Assembly (NCBI GenBank): GCA_958435545.1
Contig: CAUBGU010000036.1
Coordinates: 1 to 14,889, forward strand
DNA from: an uncultured Collinsella sp.
GTDB taxonomy: Bacteria > Actinomycetota > Coriobacteriia > Coriobacteriales > Coriobacteriaceae
Direction of reading: 5' to 3'
DNA length: 14,889 nt
Of this stretch, positions 1-7,180 are shown in pieces (the stretch's first letter is position 1; every line of letters begins with the position of its first letter). The notes beneath the pieces were generated by a model. The model saw nothing but the letters and a program-made list of their open reading frames with translations. It had not been told where the DNA came from and searched no databases. Made by a program: the position numbers and the translations under genes.

Positions 1-80
1 ACGAGCGACAAGCGCACGCACACGTTTTACAGGCTCACGACCTCACCACGAGTGCGCATCGGATCCCCCGCCGCCCCATC

Positions 81-151
81 GAAGTTGCGGTGGAATAGGG
101 ACTGTTTGGGGCTCCAGTCCTCCAAAACAGTCCCTATTCCACCGCAACTTC
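81..151. repeat. Palindromic repeat, TTGCGGTG family, copy 1
   Basis: The left arm (81-107) and right arm (125-151) are perfect reverse complements over 27 bases, separated by a 17-base loop. The outer part of the left arm reads TTGCGGTGGAATA and the inner part GGGACTGTTT. The same outer sequence occurs in two other palindromes, at 4221-4295 and 7335-7401. An additional short complementarity (CCCGCCG on the left, CGGCGGG on the right) extends the foldback with a bulge. No T-run follows on the minus strand, so a simple intrinsic terminator is not obvious. It is probably a dispersed palindromic repeat (REP- or MITE-like); the class is unknown to me. Confidence 0.85.
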
Positions 152-188
152 GGCGGGACTCGGCAGCCTGGCGATGCTGGCCATGCGC

Positions 189-361
189 CGGAAAGCGTGT
201 CCCGGTTTGGGGCCTCGGAATGGGATGCAATTTCCGCTATAGCCATCAACCGGAAACTGCAACCCGTTTTGAGACCCTATTCTGGGTCGCACTTTCCGCC
301 AAGGGCCTCAAACGGAAACTGCAGCCCACAATTCGGTCGAAAAGTGGGCTGCAGTTTCCCC
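189..361. repeat. Tandem array of alternating inverted 15-bp arms, 62-bp period
   Basis: Arms of the form CGGAAACTGCAACCC begin at 189, 251 and 313. Inverted arms of the form GGGTTGCAGTTTCCG begin at 222, 284 and 346. Both series step by exactly 62 bases, giving units of arm (15), spacer (18), inverted arm (15) and linker (14). The last pair is nearly perfect (314-329 against 344-359, 16 bp), and the earlier pairs have a few mismatches. The first arm at 189 is degenerate. The third unit lacks a recognisable next copy, so there are just under three units. Spacers and linkers are poorly conserved compared with the arms. The arrangement resembles mosaic REP clusters more than CRISPR. Confidence 0.8.
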
Positions 362-395
362 GGTTAGGTAAAGAGCGGCGACAGCGGCTCCTCGC

Positions 396-3227
396 CTATT
401 CCCCCAGCAGGGCCTTCTCGGGCGTGATCGGCAGCGAGCGAACCTGGTGGCCGGTGGCGTGCGCCACGGCCGAGGCAACGGCGGCGAGCGGCGTGTTGAT
501 GACGACCTCGCCGATCGACTTGGCGCCAAACGGACCCGTTGGCTCGTAGCTCGGCTCAAAGGCCACGCGAATGCTGCCGATATCCAGGCGCGTGGGCAAC
601 TTGTAGCTCATAAAGTTGCCGGTGCGCAGACGACCGCGGTCGTCGTGCTCGACGATCTCGTAGAGCGCGTGGCCGATACCCTGGGCAATGCCGCCCTCGG
701 CCTGGACGCGCGCGAGCGCCTCGTTGATCACGGTGCCGCAGTCCACAGCCGCCGCGTAGTCCACCACGGTCACCTTGCCGGTAGCCTTGTCGACCTCGAC
801 CTCGGCAATGCCGGCCATAAACGGCGGGGGCGAAACGGGCAGGCAGGCAGAGGCATGCGAGGTGAGCGCGTCGCCGCCTGCGATGTTCTTGACGCACAGG
901 TTGGCAAAGTCGCGCAGCGTGAGGTAGCGGTTCTGCTCGCGCGCGGCACGCTCGTCGAACAGGCGCACATACTGACCATCAAAGACCACATCGGCGGCGT
1001 CCACGTCCCACATCTGGGCGGCCTTAGCGCAGATCTTCTCGCGCAGCTCGGTCGCGGCGTTCTTGGCTGCCAGGCCCGTCACGTAGGTACCGGAGCTCGC
1101 GTACGAGCCGGCGTCGAACGGCGACACGTCGGTGTCCACGCCGCGCACCACGATCAGCGAGCTCTCAACGCCCAGCTCCTCGGCGGCAATCTGCGCCAGG
1201 ATCGTGTCGACACCCATGCCGTTATCGGTGGCGCCGGTGCCGATGGTAATGAAGCCGTCCTCTTCCAAGCGCATGTCGATGCCGCCGATATCCACGTTGG
1301 AAATGCCCGAGCCCTGCATGGTGAGCGCACAGCCCAGAGCACGCACACGGTCGCCCAGGTCGACGGCCAGCGGCTTGTCGCGCCAGCCGATCATGTCCAT
1401 CGCGCGCAGCAGGCAGCGGTCGAGCGCGCAGGCGTTGAGCTTCTCGTTGTAGTACTGCGGCATGATCTCGCCCTCGCGCACGATGTTCTTAAGGCGCAGG
1501 TCGGCGGGGTCCATATGCAGCATGTCGGCGAGCTCGTTGACGGCACTCTCCACGGCAAACTGGCCCTGGGTGGCACCGTAGCCGCGATACGCGCCGCCGC
1601 GGTTGGTATTGGTATAGACGGCGTCCCAGCTAAAGCGGCTCGCCTTCACATGGTTGTAGATGGGCAGGCTCTTGTGGCCCGAAAGGCCGATCGTCGTGGT
1701 AGCGTGCTCGCCGTACGCGCCGGCGTTGGACAGCGTGTGCAGGTCGATGGCCGTGATGATGCCGTCGTTCATGGCGCCCAGCTTAACGGTCATCTGCATC
1801 TGGTGGCGCGAGTTGCCCGCGGTGATGGTCTCCTCGCGCGTGTAGCAACAGTAACTCGGACGGCCGGTCTGCTGCGTCACAAACGCAACGAAGATCTCGC
1901 AGCAGCCCGTCTGCTTGGAGCCAAAGCCGCCGCCGATGCGCGGCTTAATGACCTGCACCTGCGACTGCGGGATATCGAGCGACTGAGCGACCATGCGGCG
2001 CACGTGGAAGGGCACCTGCGTGGAGGTAGTCACCGAGATACGCCCGAACGCGTCGGTCGTCGCGAAGGCGCGGAAGGTTTCCATGGGCGCGGTCTGCGTG
2101 GCCTGGCTGGTGTAGGTGCGCTCAAAGACGATGTCGCTCTGGGCGAAGGCCTCGTCCAAGTCGCCAAAGTCGCTGGTACCGCTGCATACCAAGTTGCGCG
2201 GGACGTCGCCGCCCTGCGGGAACATAAAGGTCACGTCGCCCTCGGGGTGGACCACGATGTCGTTATCGAGCGCCTGAGTAAAGTCGAGCAGGGGCTCGAG
2301 TACCTCGTAGTCGACCTTGATGAGCTTGAGCGCCTTGTCGGCGGCCTCCTCGGTCTCGGCGGCGACAATCGCCACCTCCTCGTTTTGGTAGCGCACCAGG
2401 TTCTCGAGAATCAGGCGGTCGTAGGGACTCGGCTGCGGATAGCTCTGACCGGCGATGGTAAAGCGGCGCTTGGGCACGTCCTCGTAGGTGTAGACGCCCA
2501 CCACACCGGGCACCTTCAGGGCGCGCGACGTATCGATGGAACGGATCTTGGCGCGGGCATACGGGCTGCGCTTGAGCTTAACGATGAGCGCGCCGGCGGG
2601 CACCAGGTCGCCCGTGTAGACGGGACGCCCCTCGAGCAGGGCCTTCGAGTCCTTTTTGGGCTGCTTGTGGGTGATCTGCTTGTACGAGACACCGTCGCAG
2701 CTGGTGTTATTGACCGGCAGCTCGGGCATCTCAAAGCCCACCTGCACGCCGGACTCGTTAAGAAAGTGCACGATAGCGCGCAGCTGGCTCTCGTAGCCGC
2801 TGCAACGGCAGAGGTTGCCGGCGAGCTGGCGCGAAAGCTCCTCGCGCGTGGCAACGAGGCTTGGATCATCCTTGGCAGCGCGGGCAAGCGCCAGCACGTT
2901 CATGATGAGGCCGGGGGCGCAAAAACCGCACTGCTCGGCGCCTTCGGCAGCCATCGCGCGAGCGAGCGCCTCGGACTCGGCCTTGAGGCCCTCGAGCGTG
3001 GTGACGGACCGGCCCTCGACGCGCGCGGCGGGAACCGAGCAGCTCAGCACCGGGTCGCCGTCGAGCCACACCGTGCACAGACCGCAGTTGGTGGTCTCGC
3101 AGGCGCAGCGCACCGACGCGCAGCCCTGCTCGCGCAGCAGCGCAAAGAGCATGGTATCGGGGGCAATCTGAACCTTGACCTTGCGGCCGTTGAGCGTAAA
3201 GGAAAGATCGATGAGTTTGGCAGCCAT
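396..3227 (-). CDS. Molybdenum hydroxylase, fused [2Fe-2S] and molybdopterin subunit (XdhD-like)
   Basis: A 943-residue xanthine oxidase-family protein. Residues 1-160 form the two-cluster iron-sulfur domain: cluster one Cys43, 48, 51, 63 (ETTNCGLC), cluster two Cys100, 103, 140, 142 (CGFC and CRC). Cys36 and Cys41 are extra. From about 195 to the end is the molybdopterin domain, with QVPFHVRR (404-411), GGGFGSK (432-438), RGYGATQ (548-554) and the catalytic-type glutamate Glu907 in KSIGE. Length, domain fusion and phrases such as QPSPYDR match E. coli XdhD, a family placed by others among selenium-dependent molybdenum hydroxylases and suggested for purine oxidation or selenate reduction. Unlike E. 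coli XdhD, as I recall it, the first-cluster cysteines are intact. The ATG overlaps the stop of the FAD subunit (TAATG) and has GAGGTG six bases upstream. Likely cytoplasmic. The substrate cannot be read from sequence; xanthine or another purine is the best guess. Confidence 0.88.
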   Translation of the reverse strand: MAAKLIDLSFTLNGRKVKVQIAPDTMLFALLREQGCASVRCACETTNCGLCTVWLDGDPVLSCSVPAARVEGRSVTTLEGLKAESEALARAMAAEGAEQCGFCAPGLIMNVLALARAAKDDPSLVATREELSRQLAGNLCRCSGYESQLRAIVHFLNESGVQVGFEMPELPVNNTSCDGVSYKQITHKQPKKDSKALLEGRPVYTGDLVPAGALIVKLKRSPYARAKIRSIDTSRALKVPGVVGVYTYEDVPKRRFTIAGQSYPQPSPYDRLILENLVRYQNEEVAIVAAETEEAADKALKLIKVDYEVLEPLLDFTQALDNDIVVHPEGDVTFMFPQGGDVPRNLVCSGTSDFGDLDEAFAQSDIVFERTYTSQATQTAPMETFRAFATTDAFGRISVTTSTQVPFHVRRMVAQSLDIPQSQVQVIKPRIGGGFGSKQTGCCEIFVAFVTQQTGRPSYCCYTREETITAGNSRHQMQMTVKLGAMNDGIITAIDLHTLSNAGAYGEHATTTIGLSGHKSLPIYNHVKASRFSWDAVYTNTNRGGAYRGYGATQGQFAVESAVNELADMLHMDPADLRLKNIVREGEIMPQYYNEKLNACALDRCLLRAMDMIGWRDKPLAVDLGDRVRALGCALTMQGSGISNVDIGGIDMRLEEDGFITIGTGATDNGMGVDTILAQIAAEELGVESSLIVVRGVDTDVSPFDAGSYASSGTYVTGLAAKNAATELREKICAKAAQMWDVDAADVVFDGQYVRLFDERAAREQNRYLTLRDFANLCVKNIAGGDALTSHASACLPVSPPPFMAGIAEVEVDKATGKVTVVDYAAAVDCGTVINEALARVQAEGGIAQGIGHALYEIVEHDDRGRLRTGNFMSYKLPTRLDIGSIRVAFEPSYEPTGPFGAKSIGEVVINTPLAAVASAVAHATGHQVRSLPITPEKALLGE

Positions 3228-4141
3228 TAGCGCACCTCGCTAGAATCGACGCCGGGCACGCGGCGGCAGGAATACTCGTCCGTGGCAAACTTAGGCACTT
3301 GCACGGTCTCGAGCTCGCGGGCAAGCGCGGCCGAAAGCTCGATGCCGGCGGCGCGACGCACGGCCTGAATCGCCAGCGGGGCCGAGATGCGGCGGCGGTA
3401 CTCGGCCGAGCCCCACATGTTGCTGCCATAGCTCAGCGCACGTGCGGACGCGGCCAGGGCGCGCAGCTCGTCCTCGGAAGGCTGCTCGGCGGTAAGGCCG
3501 CATGCCTCACCCTGCAGCAGGGTCGCGCGCAGCGGGCGGGCGCCCACGGTGACATGCCAGCTGTTGTCCCACCAGGCGGCGGTAACGTTTAAGGAGGGGA
3601 AGTCCGTCGCGGCCTTGCGCACGGCCTCGTAGCTTGCGCGGTAATCGTGCTTAACGATCACCACGTGCTCGATCACGTCCCGCACGTAACCCATGTCCAC
3701 GAACTCGGCGAGCGGCACGCGGCCGGCGCCCGTCAGCTCAACATACGAATCGAGCGCCAAAAAGGCCGAGAGCACGTCCGAAAAACCAAAGCGGCCGTAG
3801 ATGCTGCCGCCCACCGTAGCGGTATTGCGCAGCTGCACGCCCACGATATCGTGGACGGCGAACTCAAAGACGTTGTTGACAAGCGCGTTGAGCCCGGCAT
3901 GGCGCTCGAGCTGGCGCAGGGTGCACATGGCGCCGATGCGAAACTCGGTCTCGGTCTCCTCGATCTGATCGAGTCCGCAGGCCGAAAGGTCAATCGCCGT
4001 CGCCACGCGACGCGAACCCAGGCGCATCCAGATGCCGCCGCCCACAATCTTGTTGTTGCGGTTCTTCTGTAAGAGCTCATAGGCTTCGGCCGCGTTTCCA
4101 ACACGGACGTAGGTACCGAACTTGAGCACGTTCTCCCCCAT
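3227..4141 (-). CDS. Molybdenum hydroxylase FAD-binding subunit (YgfM/XdhB-like)
   Basis: A 304-residue protein of the CO dehydrogenase/xanthine dehydrogenase FAD-subunit family. It should carry electrons from the iron-sulfur clusters of the partner encoded directly downstream to an acceptor. The first FAD pyrophosphate loop is visible as IVGGGIWMRLGSR (residues 32-44) and the second as TVGGSIYGRFGFSD (about 108-121), followed by the usual C-terminal domain. It is slightly longer than E. coli YgfM (259 residues). The ATG at 4141 has only a weak purine stretch (GAAGAG) directly upstream, but the N-terminus aligns with family members at this point. Its stop overlaps the next start by one base, so the two subunits are translationally coupled. 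The assignment as the FAD subunit is firm; the physiological acceptor is unknown. Confidence 0.88.
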   Translation of the reverse strand: MGENVLKFGTYVRVGNAAEAYELLQKNRNNKIVGGGIWMRLGSRRVATAIDLSACGLDQIEETETEFRIGAMCTLRQLERHAGLNALVNNVFEFAVHDIVGVQLRNTATVGGSIYGRFGFSDVLSAFLALDSYVELTGAGRVPLAEFVDMGYVRDVIEHVVIVKHDYRASYEAVRKAATDFPSLNVTAAWWDNSWHVTVGARPLRATLLQGEACGLTAEQPSEDELRALAASARALSYGSNMWGSAEYRRRISAPLAIQAVRRAAGIELSAALARELETVQVPKFATDEYSCRRVPGVDSSEVR

Positions 4142-4220
4142 CTCTTCACTTGTCCAGTACTTTTAAGTGTACCAAACGAGGGGCCGCACACCGTTTTAGG
4201 ACAAAATCCACCCACCCATC

Positions 4221-4295
4221 CATAACTTGCGGTGATATACGGACTGATTAGCCGTTCTGGGACGCTAAACAGTCCGTATTTCACCGCAAGTTATG
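4221..4295. repeat. Palindromic repeat, TTGCGGTG family, copy 2
   Basis: The left arm (4221-4252) and right arm (4264-4295) are reverse complements at 30 of 32 positions, around an 11-base loop. The outer part reads TTGCGGTGATATA, and the inner stem CGGACTG pairs with CAGTCCG. Compared with copy 1, the inner stem differs but both arms have changed together. CCCATC directly precedes the palindrome in both copies 1 and 2. It lies between the gdhA terminator and the start of the hydroxylase operon, upstream of the likely promoter of that operon. Confidence 0.85.
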
Positions 4296-4311
4296 AGGAG
4301 TCCTCCGGAAT

Positions 4312-4345
4312 AGAAAAGGCTCCCAGCCAGATAGCTGGGAGCCTT
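4312..4345 (-). terminator. Intrinsic terminator of gdhA
   Basis: A perfect 10-bp stem, GGCTCCCAGC (4318-4327) with GCTGGGAGCC (4334-4343), and a six-base loop. On the minus strand the stem is followed by TTTTCT (complement of 4312-4317). It lies 26 bases beyond the gdhA stop codon. The adenines on the minus-strand upstream side are too few for an efficient terminator in the other direction. Confidence 0.9.
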
Positions 4346-4370
4346 ATCGCATGCTATGTCGAGCGAAGAT

Positions 4371-5726
4371 TTAGCAGACGCCCTGGGCGAGCATGGCGTC
4401 GGCGACCTTCAGGAAGCCAGCGATGTTGGCGCCCATAACGAAGTTGCCCTCCTGGCCATACTCCTTGGCGGTGTCGTCCACGTTGTGGAACATGCCGCGC
4501 ATGAGCTGCTCGAGCTTGCCGTCGACCTCCTCGAAGGTCCAGGACAGGTGCTCGGCATTCTGGCTCATCTCCAGGCCGGACACGAGCACGCCGCCGGCGT
4601 TGGCAGCCTTACCGGGCATAAAGGCAACGCCGTTCTCCTGGAAGTAAGTCGTGGCCTCGATGGTCGTGGGCATGTTCGCGCCCTCGCCGACCACCTTGCA
4701 GCCGTTGGCAACGAGCGCCTGGGCGTCCTCGAGCAGCAGCGTGTTCTCGCGAGCGCAGGGCAGCGCGATGTCGCAGGGCAGCTGCCAAACGCCACGGCCG
4801 TCGCCCTCGTGCCACACGGCGTTGGGCTTCTCGTCAACGTACATAGCGAGCGTAACGCCCTTGTCGTGGCCGGAGCGTTTCTTGTTGTAGATGTGCTCGA
4901 GCACGGTGTAGTCGATGCCGTCGGGATCCTCGACCCAGCCGTGGGTATCGGAGCAGGCGAGCACCTTGCCGCCGAGCTGGGAGACCTTCTGGACGGCGTA
5001 GATGGCGACGTTGCCGGAGCCATGAACGACGACGTTCTTGCCCTCGAAGGAGTCGCCGCGGCTCTTGAGGTACTCGTCCACAAAGTAGGCCAGGCCGTAG
5101 CCGGTGGCCTCGGTACGGGCAAGCGAGCCGCCAAAGGAGAGGCCCTTGCCGGTAAGGACGCCGGTCCACTCGTTGGTCAGGCGCTTGTACTGACCGAACA
5201 GGTAGGCAACCTCGCGGCCGCCAACGCCCAGGTCACCGGCGGGAACGTCGGTGTTGGGGCCGATGTGACGATAGAGCTCGGTCATGAAGGACTGGCAGAA
5301 GTGCATGATCTCGTTGTTGGACTTGCCCTTGGGGTCAAAGTCAGAGCCGCCCTTGCCGCCGCCCATGGGAAGGGTGGTCAGGCTGTTCTTGAGGATCTGC
5401 TCCAGGCCCAGGAACTTGAGCATACCCAGGGTGACCGTCGGGTTAAAGCGCAGGCCGCCCTTGTAGGGTCCAATGGCAGAGTTGAACTCGACGCGATAGC
5501 CGCGGTTGACCTGAACCTTGCCCTGGTCGTCGACCCAGGGAACACGGAACATGACGATGCGCTCGGGCTCGACGAGACGCTCCAGCAGGGCGGCCTCCTC
5601 GTACTCGGGGTGGGCGTCGAGCGCCGGCTGGATGGTGCCGAGGATCTCGGTCGCGGCCTGGATGAACTCAGGCTGCTCGGGATAGCGGGCCTTGAGCTCT
5701 TCGAGAACTTTCTGCGTGTAGCTCAT
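4371..5726 (-). CDS. gdhA: Glutamate dehydrogenase
   Basis: A 451-residue hexameric-type (family I) glutamate dehydrogenase, converting 2-oxoglutarate and ammonia to glutamate with a nicotinamide cofactor, or the reverse. Residues lining the active site in Clostridium symbiosum GDH occur at the same numbers: Lys89 (GPYKGG), Lys113, Lys125 (PMGGGKGG) and Asp165 (PAGDLGVGGRE). The nucleotide-binding fold starts at VVVHGSGNVA (232-241). The stretch CSDTHGW after the second strand looks closer to the E. coli NADP enzyme than to the clostridial NAD enzyme, but cofactor choice is not certain. The ATG at 5726 is preceded by GGAGG five bases upstream; an in-frame upstream extension lacks family similarity and is not used. 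Monocistronic, with its own leader and terminator. Confidence 0.96.
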   Translation of the reverse strand: MSYTQKVLEELKARYPEQPEFIQAATEILGTIQPALDAHPEYEEAALLERLVEPERIVMFRVPWVDDQGKVQVNRGYRVEFNSAIGPYKGGLRFNPTVTLGMLKFLGLEQILKNSLTTLPMGGGKGGSDFDPKGKSNNEIMHFCQSFMTELYRHIGPNTDVPAGDLGVGGREVAYLFGQYKRLTNEWTGVLTGKGLSFGGSLARTEATGYGLAYFVDEYLKSRGDSFEGKNVVVHGSGNVAIYAVQKVSQLGGKVLACSDTHGWVEDPDGIDYTVLEHIYNKKRSGHDKGVTLAMYVDEKPNAVWHEGDGRGVWQLPCDIALPCARENTLLLEDAQALVANGCKVVGEGANMPTTIEATTYFQENGVAFMPGKAANAGGVLVSGLEMSQNAEHLSWTFEEVDGKLEQLMRGMFHNVDDTAKEYGQEGNFVMGANIAGFLKVADAMLAQGVC

Positions 5727-5982
5727 GCTTCCTCCAATGATGGGAAACGAAAATGTTGGTCGCGGCACCCCATGCGCCGCGAGCTTTATCGTGTATGGAT
5801 AATATCGCACTGTTGCGGCAAAGTTTCGCATAAGCCGACGAGCAGATGTTTCGTTTTGATTACGATGCAGGTAGAAGCGTTTTTGAGTGCCTGACGTGCA
5901 AAACCCGTGTTTCAAACCTGTTTCGTCCACGTGTTCCAAACCACCACATTGGGGACAGGCACCTTTGTGGTGATGTTGGTGG
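5727..5982 (-). promoter_or_regulatory. gdhA upstream region with leader hairpin
   Basis: This 256-base gap carries no gene and should hold the gdhA promoter. A TATTAT box occurs around 5802-5807 on the minus strand, but I cannot pair it with a good -35 box, so the promoter is not fixed. Between it and the start codon is a perfect 7-bp GC-rich hairpin, TCGCGGC (5760-5766) with GCCGCGA (5776-5782), nine-base loop, ending 33 bases before the start codon. No T-run follows it, so it is not an obvious attenuator. The far end (5939-5984) holds a separate hairpin repeat. Confidence 0.45.
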
Positions 5983-5984
5983 TT
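5939..5984. repeat. Foldback around a GGGGACAGGCACC core after the DUF3343 gene
   Basis: AACCACCA (5939-5946) can pair with TGGTGGTT (5977-5984), and alternatively CACCACA (5942-5948) with TGTGGTG (5966-5972). Both enclose GGGGACAGGCACC. The element starts right at the TAA stop (5983-5985) of the DUF3343 gene. It may end transcription of the mobA operon, although on the minus strand it is followed only by TTTGG and not a proper T-run. The core looks like a dispersed repeat, but only one copy is in the window. Confidence 0.5.
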
Positions 5985-6378
5985 AGAGGACGAGCTGATG
6001 ATAGTCGGCGGGGGTTATGCAGCCCTCGGTGGCGGCGCGGAAGGCGGCGAGGGCATCGCCCGAGAACGGCATGGCCCAGCACAGTCCGCAGCCGGCGGTA
6101 ATGGAGCCGGGCAGCGGCATGATGCGTCCGGGCACGCCGGCGGCAAGGCACAGCTGCTCGCATTCCATCACATCGAAGGTGCTATCGAACGAAACGATGA
6201 TCTTGCGTTCATGGTCGAGAGCATCACCGGACGGGCCTTCGCGGTGCGACTCGCGATACGCAGCCGCCGCTGCCTCTTCCTCGGCCGTATGTCCACAGCC
6301 GCCACAGCCGCAGGTGCAAGGCTCGGACCCATCGCAAGTGCAAGGTTCCCCGGTATCGGGGCAAATATCGTGAGACAT
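5983..6378 (-). CDS. DUF3343 (putative Se/S carrier-like) protein with Cys-rich N-terminus
   Basis: A 131-residue protein. Residues 59-131 match the DUF3343 family (IVSFDSTFDVMECEQ, then PLPGSITAGCGLC), small proteins commonly near selenium genes and proposed to carry selenium or sulfur. The conserved family cysteine would be Cys97 in the CGLC motif. Ahead of it is an unusual extension with Cys6, 13, 15, 21, 23, 25 and 28, spaced like a metal- or persulfide-binding tail, then an alanine/glutamate-rich linker (32-56). No signal peptide or membrane segment. The ATG is 15 bases after the mobA stop and has GGAG six to seven bases upstream, so it is co-transcribed with mobA. The location next to selC, selB and selA supports a selenium role, but the biochemical function is unproven. 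Confidence 0.8.
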   Translation of the reverse strand: MSHDICPDTGEPCTCDGSEPCTCGCGGCGHTAEEEAAAAAYRESHREGPSGDALDHERKIIVSFDSTFDVMECEQLCLAAGVPGRIMPLPGSITAGCGLCWAMPFSGDALAAFRAATEGCITPADYHQLVL

Positions 6379-6393
6379 GGCAACTCCAATCGT

Positions 6394-7026
6394 CTAGGCG
6401 AGCAACTCGGCCGCCGCAAACTCCTCGGGCGTATTGACGTTCTCGAAGCAGAGCGTCGAGCCCGCGGCCTTAACGATCTGCGGCTCATCCATATAACCGG
6501 CCTGAACGCGATTGATCAGGCAGCGAATGCGCTGTCGGTCGCAGGAGAGCAGCTCTTGGGCAACTGGCGCACATGCGTCACGGCGCCAGACGGCGCAAAG
6601 CGGCTCAATGCCACGCTCCTCGTGCGGCACGCACACATCGAGCGCCTCGGCCTCAACACGATCGGCAAGCGCACCGATGAGTTCCGGCGAGACAAACGGC
6701 ATATCGCAGGCGACGATCGCCACGAGCGGCAATCGGGCCGCGGCCAGCGAGCTCGCGATGCCGCGCATGGCGCCCGCCGACCCTTCAAGGTCGGCCACCA
6801 CACGTGGCACAAGGCCGCCAAACGTGCGCTCCTCAAGGTAGGCAAGCTCGCTGGGACGCGACGTCGTCACGACCAACTCACCGGCAACTGGCGCCAACCG
6901 ACCCAGCACGCGCTCGATGAGCGGCTCGCCGCAAAACGCCATGCGCGCCTTATCGCAGCCCATGCGCGAGGACAGCCCGCCCGCCTGGACGACACAAGAA
7001 AGATCGGTACGTCTTACGGTAGTCAT
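6394..7026 (-). CDS. mobA: Molybdenum cofactor guanylyltransferase
   Basis: A 210-residue cytoplasmic nucleotidyltransferase that attaches GMP to Mo-molybdopterin to give the bis-MGD form used by DMSO-reductase-family enzymes such as formate dehydrogenase. The N-terminal GTP-binding signature is QAGGLSSRMGCDKARM (residues 14-29). VACDMPFVS (105-113) is the magnesium-binding region, and FENVNTPEEF (194-203) is the usual C-terminal motif. The start is set by GGAGGTG at 7036-7042, nine bases before the ATG at 7026; an in-frame extension upstream would run through selC and is not real. It is followed by the DUF3343 gene. The molybdopterin oxidoreductase at 10925-13042 and an off-window formate dehydrogenase are likely beneficiaries; the hydroxylase at the left normally uses the cytosine or unmodified cofactor. 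Confidence 0.93.
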   Translation of the reverse strand: MTTVRRTDLSCVVQAGGLSSRMGCDKARMAFCGEPLIERVLGRLAPVAGELVVTTSRPSELAYLEERTFGGLVPRVVADLEGSAGAMRGIASSLAAARLPLVAIVACDMPFVSPELIGALADRVEAEALDVCVPHEERGIEPLCAVWRRDACAPVAQELLSCDRQRIRCLINRVQAGYMDEPQIVKAAGSTLCFENVNTPEEFAAAELLA

Positions 7027-7035
7027 ACGGCAAAA

Positions 7036-7042
7036 CACCTCC
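7036..7042 (-). promoter_or_regulatory. Ribosome binding site that fixes the mobA start
   Basis: GGAGGTG on the minus strand, nine bases before ATG at 7026. A competing upstream ATG (MPMEVFC...) overlaps this site and would have no binding site of its own, so 7026 is preferred. Confidence 0.8.
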
Positions 7043-7116
7043 ATCGGCATGCTCGAAACCCGGTGCACGATGCTAACTACAGCCGCCGAAATAGCGGCGC
7101 TACGAAAAACTCGTGC

Positions 7117-7143
7117 AAAAACAAAACAGCGCCTTTGCGGCAC
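7117..7143 (-). terminator. Possible terminator after selC
   Basis: On the minus strand GTGCC (7143-7139) can pair with GGCGC (7133-7129) across a GCAAA loop, and is followed by TGTTTTGTTTTT (7128-7117). It lies about 40 bases beyond the tRNA 3' end. The stem is only 5 bp with one G-T pair, so it may be weak and let some transcription through into mobA. Confidence 0.45.
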
Positions 7144-7180
7144 GCAGCAAGACCGCGAGCACAAAAGCGCTGGTAGCGTG

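Larger units (their letters stand above)
1..395. other. Gene-free region rich in palindromic repeats
   Basis: No convincing gene lies in this stretch. Open frames on either strand have no recognisable protein family and run through inverted repeats. It lies downstream of the molybdenum hydroxylase gene, whose TAG stop is at 396-398. It contains one long palindrome (81-151) and a tandem array of inverted arms (189-361), both described separately. In bases 1-60 I see nothing recognisable. Some of these hairpins may help end transcription of the hydroxylase operon, but none is followed by a clear T-run on the minus strand. Confidence 0.7.

Noticed and set aside
189..361. The 62-bp array as a CRISPR
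   Set aside because: Arms alternate in orientation, are only 15 bp and vary between units, and no cas gene is present.
27..559. Small open frames in the left gene-free region
   Set aside because: They cross the palindromes, overlap one another on both strands, and encode no recognisable protein.
447..3230. A 927-codon open frame on the plus strand
   Set aside because: It is the mirror of the molybdenum hydroxylase gene. High GC content leaves the antisense frame open; the translation is low-complexity and matches no family.
5727..5939. N-terminal extension of gdhA
   Set aside because: The extra residues do not resemble glutamate dehydrogenases, and the ATG at 5726 has a strong GGAGG site and gives the normal family length.
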